From: SIAJ01 sp036266155
Lineage (GTDB): Bacteria > Planctomycetota > Planctomycetia > Gemmatales > Gemmataceae
NCBI GenBank assembly: GCA_036266155.1
Contig: DATANR010000386.1
Span: forward strand, 1-6,187
Length of the DNA: 6,187 nucleotides
Reading direction: 5' to 3'
Positions 1 to 5,367 of the stretch are shown here, one piece after another. Position 1 is the stretch's first letter. Each line of letters starts with the position of its first letter. The notes under the pieces are model-generated. The model did no database searches and was not told the DNA's origin. It was given only the letters and a program-made list of their open reading frames with translations. The translations under genes were made by a program, and so were the position numbers.

Positions 1-110
1 TTGACAGTTGGTCCCATGAGCAGCCTGTCTCAATGCAGCGAATAACAGCTTTGGAGATAACTGGTTACGACTCGTTAACTGGACCGAAGTGCGCCAGTGG
101 CAACTGTCAA
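1..110. repeat. Perfect 10-bp inverted repeat pair, 90 bp apart
   Basis: TTGACAGTTG at 1-10 and its exact reverse complement CAACTGTCAA at 101-110 bound a 110-bp segment. A 7-bp direct repeat, TAACTGG, lies inside it (58-64 and 76-82). The left arm starts at the window edge, so its true outer boundary is unknown. The segment could be a small non-autonomous (MITE-like) element, a pair of binding sites for a dimeric regulator, or chance. No transposase or target-site duplication can be seen. Confidence 0.45.
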
Positions 111-207
111 ATCGATCCCCGTCAGAATGCGACAGTCCCAATTTCTCGTTCTCATTTTTCGATGTATCCAATTACTCCAACGGCACATAGGTGACTTTTC
201 CACAGGG

Positions 208-257
208 AGAGATCGCCAACTACTGGGAGGGGTTGGCGACCTTAGTTGGCGATCTCT
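208..257. repeat. 15-bp perfect stem-loop with an alternative pairing partner
   Basis: Arms 208-222 and 243-257 are exact reverse complements, separated by a 20-nt loop. The word GTTGGCGA occurs in the loop (232-239) and again in the right arm (245-252), so TCGCCAAC at 213-220 can pair with either copy. The two hairpins are mutually exclusive. There is no T-run after the stem on either strand, so this is not a standard intrinsic terminator. It lies about 110 bases before the start codon at 370 and could be an operator, a leader-RNA switch or a terminator of another kind. Confidence 0.6.
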
Positions 258-337
258 GAATTTCGAAATGAAACGAAATAGAGACACCTTCCCCAATTTG
301 CCATTTCCGGGTATGTGCCACTCCGACTGATTCTGCG

Positions 338-369
338 CCCGGTTCGGACCGGGCCGTGGGAGGTACGGC
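338..369 (+). promoter_or_regulatory. Tandem hairpins with the ribosome binding site in the second loop
   Basis: CCCGGT (338-343) pairs with ACCGGG (348-353) around a 4-nt loop. The next stem, GCCGT (353-357) with ACGGC (365-369), closes a 7-nt loop made entirely of the strong Shine-Dalgarno sequence GGGAGGT (358-364). The stem ends on the base before the ATG at 370. The pairing and the SD are seen directly. Presenting the SD in a loop, and any effect on translation, is inferred. The SD also fixes the start codon, with 5-6 nt spacing. Confidence 0.6.
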
Positions 370-3306
370 ATGACGCGCGGACTGACGGCGTTGATCGCAC
401 TCGGCTTTTGGGTGTCATTGGCCCATGCCGACGAGATTCACAAGGACCCATTCTCGGGCAAGTCCACGCGCTTCGTGGCCGGCGAATCCAACGTAAAGGT
501 TGAGGAGAAAGCGCACGACCTGTCCGCGGAGCGTTCGCGCTCATTGCCGACGTCCGAGCGCATCCGCGTCAATCTGGCGGCAGGCAAGAACGAATCAAAC
601 TTTGCCTATTACAATTACACGACACCAGTCGCGCCACTCACCGAAGACCTGTCGGCGGAACTCTGGGTCCATTCGAGCAAGCCGGGCGTCCAGCTTCTCG
701 CGCGCGTCGTTTTTCCCAAGATCCGCAACCCGAAGCAACTCGACGAACCGCTCACGCGCATCGTCAAACTCGACGATTACAAGGCGCCCGCCGGCGGCTG
801 GCAGAAGCTAATTCTCAAGCGTCCGGCCGATTTGCTGCAAGCACAAAAGCAAGCGCTGCGGCTCGAATTGAAGGGCGATCCGGACATTACGGATGCGTAC
901 ATCGATCGACTCATCTTGAACCTGTACACCGGGCAGGGCGAAGTCGAAGTCTTTGTCGACAACCTTGAAATCGGTCCGGTGAAGCCGGCCATCGAGGCGC
1001 CGATGCCGCCGGTCGTTCCGCCGAAGAAGGGATCCGTCGCGGGCAAGGAGAAGGAACCGCCGATCCGCACCGACAAGGGCATCGTCGTCGATTTCAATCG
1101 CGGCGACCTCACCGTCGGCGGCCGCAAGGTGTTTCCGCGTTTCATTCGCTATAGCGGCACACCGATGCTCGCGCTCAAGGAAGCGGGCTTCAACGGGCTA
1201 TCGATGCCCACGGACATTCCGCCGGAAGTGCTCGAAGACGCGATCGACAACTACCAGTTCTGGATCGTGCCGCATCTGCCGCCCGTGTCCGAAGCAAATC
1301 CGGAGAAACCAGCCAACCCCCTGGTCGTGCGTGACGCGGATGCTCTCATCCAGGCCATTCGCAAATTCCAATCGGGTGATGGCGTACTATTCTGGGACCT
1401 GGGCCCCGTGCGTTCGGAAGATTATCGCCGCGTTTCACGCACGGCGGAGGCGATTCGGACGGCGGATCCCCGGCGACCAATCGGCGCCGACGTCTGGGAC
1501 GGCTTCGGTCGTTTCTCGATTCCGTTGCAAATGGTCGGCACGCATCGCGACCCGTTGCTGACCTCGCTCGATCTCGACAAGTACGGCCAGTGGTTGAATC
1601 AGCGGAAGAACTTGGCAACCGGTACGCGCTTCTACTGGACCTGGATTCAGACGCACATTCCCGACTGGCAGTTTCGGTTGCTCTATGACCGCCCGTCGCC
1701 CGACGGCAGCCCCGATCCCGTCGGCCCGCAGCCGGAGCAGATTCGTCTGCTGACTTATCTGGCCATCGCGAGCGGCTGCAAGGCGATCGGCTACTGGTCC
1801 GACAAATACCTGGCCGACGCGTATCAAGGTCGCGAACGGCTGCTTCAACTCGCGATCCTGAATCAAGAAATCGAGATGCTGGAGCCGATTCTGCTCAATC
1901 TTACCGGCGACGTACGCTGGGTCGGCTCGTCGAATCCGTTCGTGAAAGTGGCCGTCATGCGGACGAACGGCAAAGGCCTGCTCGCGATACCGATCTGGCT
2001 CGGCGGCGGCGCGCAATACGTGCCCCCGCAGGCCGCGGTGCAAGGACTGTCGTTCACGGTGCCGCAGGTGCCCGATGGCTCGGAGCCGTGGGAGGTCACG
2101 CCGGTCCGCGTGCAGTCGCTTCAGCCGAATCTGACGATGACGCCCGAAGGCGTGAAGATCACGCTGCCGGAGTTCGACCTCACGGCCGCCGTCGTGTTCA
2201 CCACGGACACAGACCCCGAGGGGCTGCTCGCCACGTGGCAGAAGAAGACGCGTCAGGTCGGTCAGCTTGCGGCCGCCTGGGCTTGCGATTTGGCGGATGA
2301 GGAATTCGCCAAGGTGATGAAGACTCATGCCCGGCTCGAAGCGCTGTCGCCGCCGGTCGAGCAGGCGCCGCTGCTAATCCACGAGGCCGAACGGAAGCTC
2401 ATGGAAGCCAAGCGCGGCCGGCTCGCGAACAACGATGAGGCTGCCTACCTCGACGCGCTCCGCGCATTGCGGCCCCTGCGCGTTTTGATGAGGTTGCACT
2501 GGGAACGCGCGATCAAGACGCTCGATTTTGCCGGTGCCACGCCGTATTCGGTGAGCTTCTACACGTTGCCTCGGCACTGGGAACTGGCGCAGATGCTGCA
2601 AGCGACGGGCGTCGGCGAGAACATGCTGCGCGACGGCAACTTCGATGGCCCGCGCCCGGCCGAACGTCGCGGCGTCGCAGTCACTATGCTGCCCGGTTGG
2701 ACGGTGCAAGAAGTGGCGCTCGACGACGTCATCATGAAGGCCGTCATCGTGCCGCCGGACGAGGCCAAGGAAGAAATCCCGGTGCGCAAGGAAGGCCCGC
2801 GCAAGCCATACGAGACGACGAGCATTCTCAAGCGGATGGAGGACCCCATGCCGCCGAAGCCCGTGCTCGGCACCGGTGTGCTGCGTCTCACGGTGACGCC
2901 GAAACCAGTCGTACTTCAAAAGAAAGACGACAAGGCCCCGCCCGAGCCGGCGGCGCTCGAACGCGTGTTCCTCTGCGTGAATAGCCCGCCAGTCCGCTTG
3001 CCGCCGGGCTCGTGGGTGCGCATCAGCGGCTGGATGAAGGTCGCCGACGCGGTGCGTGCTTCACCCGATGGTGCCATGTTCTTCGACACGACGGGCGGCG
3101 AAGCCTATGCCGCGCGCGTCACGGAAAATCTCGAATGGAAGCACTTCCACATGTATCGCAAGGTCCCGGCCAACGGCGAAGTGCGCGTCCGCATGGCACT
3201 GACCGGCTTCGGCACGGTTTATTTCGACGACATCAAGGTAGAGCCTTATCTCGGAACGGCCGCCCCGATCTTGCCGCCGCCGATGAAGGTATCGCAGAGT
3301 CGTTAA
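370..3306 (+). CDS. Large secreted multidomain protein with TIM-barrel-like core and carbohydrate-binding-like ends
   Basis: This 978-residue protein starts at an ATG preceded by GGGAGGT. Residues 1-20 look like a Sec signal peptide (short basic start, hydrophobic 4-18, AHA before a likely cut at 20/21). Residues about 25-203 look like a beta jelly roll ending in a typical FVDNLEI strand. A Pro/Lys-rich linker covers 204-236. Residues about 237-505 resemble a glycoside-hydrolase-type TIM barrel, with strand-like FWDLG (341-345), ADVWD (373-377), an FYWTWIQTH segment near 421 and GYWSD (474-478). A beta region (506-615) and a helical stretch (about 617-735) follow. Residues about 750-955 resemble a second carbohydrate-binding sandwich, opening with NMLRDGNFDG and closing with VYFDDIKVEP, and interrupted by charged Pro-rich inserts (about 794-862). 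I cannot identify a catalytic acid/base pair, so enzymatic activity is unproven. Likely exported; a role in glycan handling is inferred from fold only. It resembles unnamed planctomycete proteins I recall. Confidence 0.9.
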   Translation: MTRGLTALIALGFWVSLAHADEIHKDPFSGKSTRFVAGESNVKVEEKAHDLSAERSRSLPTSERIRVNLAAGKNESNFAYYNYTTPVAPLTEDLSAELWVHSSKPGVQLLARVVFPKIRNPKQLDEPLTRIVKLDDYKAPAGGWQKLILKRPADLLQAQKQALRLELKGDPDITDAYIDRLILNLYTGQGEVEVFVDNLEIGPVKPAIEAPMPPVVPPKKGSVAGKEKEPPIRTDKGIVVDFNRGDLTVGGRKVFPRFIRYSGTPMLALKEAGFNGLSMPTDIPPEVLEDAIDNYQFWIVPHLPPVSEANPEKPANPLVVRDADALIQAIRKFQSGDGVLFWDLGPVRSEDYRRVSRTAEAIRTADPRRPIGADVWDGFGRFSIPLQMVGTHRDPLLTSLDLDKYGQWLNQRKNLATGTRFYWTWIQTHIPDWQFRLLYDRPSPDGSPDPVGPQPEQIRLLTYLAIASGCKAIGYWSDKYLADAYQGRERLLQLAILNQEIEMLEPILLNLTGDVRWVGSSNPFVKVAVMRTNGKGLLAIPIWLGGGAQYVPPQAAVQGLSFTVPQVPDGSEPWEVTPVRVQSLQPNLTMTPEGVKITLPEFDLTAAVVFTTDTDPEGLLATWQKKTRQVGQLAAAWACDLADEEFAKVMKTHARLEALSPPVEQAPLLIHEAERKLMEAKRGRLANNDEAAYLDALRALRPLRVLMRLHWERAIKTLDFAGATPYSVSFYTLPRHWELAQMLQATGVGENMLRDGNFDGPRPAERRGVAVTMLPGWTVQEVALDDVIMKAVIVPPDEAKEEIPVRKEGPRKPYETTSILKRMEDPMPPKPVLGTGVLRLTVTPKPVVLQKKDDKAPPEPAALERVFLCVNSPPVRLPPGSWVRISGWMKVADAVRASPDGAMFFDTTGGEAYAARVTENLEWKHFHMYRKVPANGEVRVRMALTGFGTVYFDDIKVEPYLGTAAPILPPPMKVSQSR

Positions 3307-3334
3307 GGTACTTCCAAACATACGGTGGGCCCGG

Positions 3335-3422
3335 AAACTGAAGGCGAGCGGAGTCCCGGCGCGCCAGGACCCGATGATGTCACCATCGGGCGGCTGACGC
3401 CGCACCGCTCGCCATTTAGTTT
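3335..3422. repeat. REP-like branched palindromic element
   Basis: The outer arms 3335-3351 and 3405-3422 pair almost completely: AAACT/AGTTT, a G-T wobble, two A-T pairs, one bulged base (3414), then nine GC-rich pairs, GGCGAGCGG with CCGCTCGCC. Inside are CCCGATG (3370-3376) with CATCGGG (3384-3390), GCGGC (3390-3394) with GCCGC (3399-3403), and GTCC (3353-3356) with GGAC (3367-3370) around a GGCGCGCC palindrome. Some inner stems share bases and are alternatives. The element fills most of the 136-bp gap between the secreted-protein gene and the next gene. The GGCGAGCGG ... CTGACGCCGC ... CCGCTCGCC pattern resembles repeats I recall from planctomycete intergenic regions, but copy number cannot be seen here. 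It is probably transcribed and may stabilise or end the upstream mRNA. Confidence 0.6.
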
Positions 3423-3442
3423 GGGTCATCTACACCAGAAGG

Positions 3443-4240
3443 ATGATTCCGCGCACTATCGCCCAGGCCGTCGTCGGCGACGGCGGATTGATCGCCTGGT
3501 CCGACGATTTCGACGATGCGTGGCGCACCGAAATCGAACGCATCGTCGAAGCGTTTGGGCTTCCGCGCGGGATTGCAGCGCCCGATGGCCTGTTTACCGT
3601 GCCGCTTCTCCGCCGGCATGTGGCGATCGTCAATGTGGCGGGTCGACGCTATCGCTTTCTGATCCTTTCGCGCAAGCTGTACGACGTCATCCCTGATCCG
3701 TTCGCCATTGCCGATCGTTTCCCGCCGAAGTGGGACGGCCCGCTGCCAACGCTCGAATGGCCGCTGGAACCGCTGCCGCAACGAACGGTCGCGCAACTCG
3801 ACGCGATTTTCAAACACGGCGATGGACCGTTCCTCCTGGGGGCATGCCAGGCCCTGGTCGACAGCGGCCGTATTGCTCTTGCGCGCGAACAGCCGCAATC
3901 CAGTCTCTTCCGCGACATCTGGAATCTGATCCCCGACAGCATTCGCCGGCAAACCTCGCTGGCTACGTTTGCATATTCCAATGCCCTGGATTTCAGCCTT
4001 CTAGCGATGCCGACGATTCCGGACGGCGGCATCATCGGCTATTTGTCGGACGAGCAAACGCGCGACTATCCGGAAAGCAAATACGAGCGCGAACTGCAAA
4101 CGGCCGTGGAAGCGGGCGATCAGAATAGCGTCGACAGGTTGCTGGCTCGCCGTTCGAGCGCGGAAACGCTTCGGCTCGCCGTTTGGTTAGTGCTGGCCGC
4201 CACGGCGGTGTCGATCGCAATGCGGCTGTTGACGCGTTGA
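3443..4240 (+). CDS. Predicted tail-anchored membrane protein, weakly GAP1-like (GTPase-associated)
   Basis: This 265-residue protein has no signal peptide. It has one clear hydrophobic segment at its extreme C-terminus (about 245-262, AVWLVLAATAVSIAM core) followed by a short basic tail. That predicts a tail-anchored protein with its bulk in the cytoplasm. The N-terminal start (IAQAVVGDGG...), the RYRFLILSRKLYD strand, the Trp/Pro-rich PLPTLEWPLEPLP stretch and a later segment around FRDIWNLIPDSIRRQ...ATFAYSNAL recall the GAP1-N and GAP1-M domains of GTPase-associated bacterial proteins. That resemblance is from memory and weak. A charged helical stretch (about 205-240) links the body to the membrane anchor. 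AGAAGG abuts the ATG with no spacer, which is unusual, but the frame has a stop at 3395-3397 and no better start. The Nudix gene follows after 12 bp, so they are probably co-transcribed. Specific function unknown. Confidence 0.85.
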   Translation: MIPRTIAQAVVGDGGLIAWSDDFDDAWRTEIERIVEAFGLPRGIAAPDGLFTVPLLRRHVAIVNVAGRRYRFLILSRKLYDVIPDPFAIADRFPPKWDGPLPTLEWPLEPLPQRTVAQLDAIFKHGDGPFLLGACQALVDSGRIALAREQPQSSLFRDIWNLIPDSIRRQTSLATFAYSNALDFSLLAMPTIPDGGIIGYLSDEQTRDYPESKYERELQTAVEAGDQNSVDRLLARRSSAETLRLAVWLVLAATAVSIAMRLLTR

Positions 4241-4252
4241 GGGAGCGATTCG

Positions 4253-4876
4253 ATGGACGCGAAAAAGGCCGCGGAAGAAGTGCTGGGCGTGCCCGCCAGT
4301 CGGCTCGCGGCGGCGGGCGATTTTCACGGCTTCCGACCCTTCGACGAGGCGATGCGGCAACTGCTGCTCGATCCGGCGCACGTGTCGTATCGGCCGCGCG
4401 GCGAGGCGGAGGTGGATCCATCGTTCAAGCAGCTCATACCGTACGTCGTCTTGCGCTGTGGCGCCGAGCTGTTCCACTACACCCGCGGAGCGAGCGGTGC
4501 GGAGACACGTCTTCGCGCTCTGCGATCGGTTGGCCTCGGCGGGCACATCTCACGCGAAGACGGTCCGCCGGACGCCGACCCCTACCGAGCCGGCATGTTG
4601 CGCGAACTGAACGAAGAAGTCGAAATTCAAGGCTCGTGGACGGAACGCCCGTTGGGCTTCATATACGATGGCCGCACGCCGGTCGGGCAGGTGCACATTG
4701 GGATCGTTCATTTAATCGATCTCGAAGAGCCGCTCGCCCGGCCGAGGGAAGCGGCGATCGACGAGGCCGGCTTTGCGCCCCTCCCTGACCTTTTCCGCAG
4801 ACGTGATGCGTTCGAAACGTGGTCGCAGTTTGTGCTGGAGGAATTGAGTTTATCGACGACAAATTCAGGTATCTGA
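4253..4876 (+). CDS. Nudix-family hydrolase (predicted phosphoesterase, COG4112-like)
   Basis: This 207-residue protein starts at an ATG 7 nt after GGGAG (4241-4245). Nudix enzymes hydrolyse nucleoside diphosphates linked to another group, using a metal bound by the Nudix-box glutamates. The box is visible: G96-x5-E102, then R117-E118-L119-N-E121-E122. The gap between E102 and the REL motif is 14 residues instead of the canonical 7, and the usual Gly after EE is Glu124. The GLGGHIS...D...RELNEE layout fits the predicted phosphoesterase group of MutT-like proteins (COG4112-like). The first 60 residues are outside the core fold and include a FHGFRPFD segment. The domain continues with GFIYDGRTPVGQVHIGIVH, the usual strand after the Nudix helix. 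No signal peptide, so cytoplasmic. Likely in one transcript with the tail-anchored gene 12 bp upstream. Substrate cannot be read from the sequence. Confidence 0.88.
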   Translation: MDAKKAAEEVLGVPASRLAAAGDFHGFRPFDEAMRQLLLDPAHVSYRPRGEAEVDPSFKQLIPYVVLRCGAELFHYTRGASGAETRLRALRSVGLGGHISREDGPPDADPYRAGMLRELNEEVEIQGSWTERPLGFIYDGRTPVGQVHIGIVHLIDLEEPLARPREAAIDEAGFAPLPDLFRRRDAFETWSQFVLEELSLSTTNSGI

Positions 4877-4879
4877 ATT
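4862..4879. other. Small hairpin spanning the Nudix gene stop codon
   Basis: AATTCAG (4862-4868) pairs perfectly with CTGAATT (4873-4879) around GTAT. The TGA stop (4874-4876) lies in the right arm. The stem is AT-rich and only 7 bp, and no T-run follows on the plus strand, so it is a poor intrinsic terminator. It may mark the 3' end of the mRNA or be incidental. Confidence 0.35.
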
Positions 4880-4885
4880 GATTTG

Positions 4886-4930
4886 TCTGGAAAAAAGTGT
4901 TGATTCTGGAAAAGTTAGATTCGTCTGGAA
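4886..4930. repeat. Three TCTGGAA direct repeats at exact 19-bp spacing
   Basis: TCTGGAA begins at 4886, 4905 and 4924, giving two intervals of exactly 19 bp. The first two copies continue with an A-run, and copies one and three are preceded by GATTTG and GATTCG. The array sits in the 133-bp intergenic stretch between two convergent genes. The rest of that stretch (4931-5000) holds a G-run, a GGCGCGCC site (4941-4948) and a weak 6-bp hairpin (4949-4970). I see no gene there. Confidence 0.5.
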
Positions 4931-5000
4931 CAGGGGTGGGGGCGCGCCGCCAGAGGAATCCGGATCTGGCTAGGTACGGACGCAGATGATTACTTGATAA

Positions 5001-5021
5001 ACGCTGAAGTCAATTCAGCGT
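5001..5021 (-). terminator. Possible weak terminator hairpin spanning the stop of the 103-residue gene
   Basis: ACGCTGAA (5001-5008) and TTCAGCGT (5014-5021) form a perfect 8-bp stem with a 5-nt loop. On the minus strand the stem is followed by TTATC, a poor T-tract. The TGA stop of the minus-strand gene (5012-5010) falls in the loop and the end of the arm, so the last codons are part of the stem. It is placed to end the Mrp operon transcript, but terminator strength is doubtful. Confidence 0.4.
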
Positions 5022-5321
5022 CCCCGAGCCAGCTTCGGCGCACGCTTTCGTCAGGAGTTCCTGCTGTTGTCGCAGCGCCGCGTCCGCGTTACCCCAGACG
5101 ACGACACTCAGGCGTCCGGATTCACGTCGGAGGGTAATCATGCCGCCGCCCAAGGTGACGCGGAGTTCATGCCACGTGTCCTCCGGCTCCTCGTCCGGAA
5201 AGGCCGGCATGTTGTCGATCATCCGCATCTGCACTGAGCCGCCGTTCGCGGTTATCCTGTCCCGGATCGCTGGCCACGTCGGCTCGGGCCCCGGAAACGT
5301 GACGACGCGTTCCATGCCCAT
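5010..5321 (-). CDS. Small hypothetical protein downstream of the Mrp ATPase
   Basis: I do not recognise this 103-residue protein. It begins MGMERVVTFPGPEPTW. The start at 5321 is chosen because AAGGA (5334-5330 on the minus strand) lies 8 nt upstream. A longer frame from 5399 would overlap the mrp coding end by 32 bp, add a Cys-rich unlikely N-terminus and lack such support. The chain has no signal peptide or membrane segment. It looks like a small alpha/beta protein: a short helix near 16-28 (WPAIRDRITANGG), an acidic loop (FPDEEPEDTWHE), beta-hairpin-like strands (ELRVTLGGGMITLRR, RLSVVVWG) and a C-terminal helix rich in Gln, Ala and Leu (about 80-97). It lies 46 bp after mrp on the same strand, so it is probably co-transcribed. 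A partner or accessory role with Mrp is only a context-based guess. Confidence 0.72.
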   Translation of the reverse strand: MGMERVVTFPGPEPTWPAIRDRITANGGSVQMRMIDNMPAFPDEEPEDTWHELRVTLGGGMITLRRESGRLSVVVWGNADAALRQQQELLTKACAEAGSGTLN

Positions 5322-5367
5322 GACTGGATTCCTTGATGACAAATCCTGCCGCAAAAAAACCGCAATG

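Larger units (their letters stand above)
1..369. other. Non-coding, inverted-repeat-rich region upstream of the large secreted-protein gene
   Basis: I find no credible gene here. Open frames on both strands are short, lack family resemblance and lack the GC-rich third codon positions of the real genes in this window. The region is more AT-rich than its neighbour and holds several separately listed inverted repeats, plus a perfect 10-bp palindrome (ATTTCGAAAT, 260-269). No convincing sigma-70 promoter is visible. A TTGACA hexamer at 1-6 has no matching -10 box at normal spacing. The promoter of the 370-3306 gene probably lies in this stretch, but I cannot place it. Confidence 0.7.

Noticed and set aside
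1..29. TTGACA as a sigma-70 -35 box
   Set aside because: The bases at -10 spacing (CCTGTC at 24-29) do not resemble TATAAT, and the hexamer is part of an inverted repeat.
3..194. An open plus-strand frame from the window edge to a TGA at 192-194, possibly the end of an upstream gene
   Set aside because: Its third codon positions are far less GC-rich than those of the real genes, it has no recognisable motif, and about 63 open codons is not rare by chance.
75..371. Overlapping open frames on both strands in the upstream region
   Set aside because: They run through perfect inverted repeats, have unlikely compositions and have no convincing ribosome binding sites.
1435..2328. A 297-codon open frame on the minus strand inside the large gene
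   Set aside because: It is rich in Arg, His and Leu, has no family resemblance, and lies antisense to a well-supported gene. It is a typical GC-rich shadow frame.
3358..4948. Two GGCGCGCC octamers (3358-3365 and 4941-4948) as related sites
   Set aside because: In GC-rich DNA two copies can occur by chance, and their flanks are unrelated.
5353..5359. T7 run (minus strand) just after the mrp stop, as an intrinsic terminator
   Set aside because: Only a weak 4-bp pairing can be drawn upstream of it, and the next gene follows closely on the same strand. At most it could attenuate.
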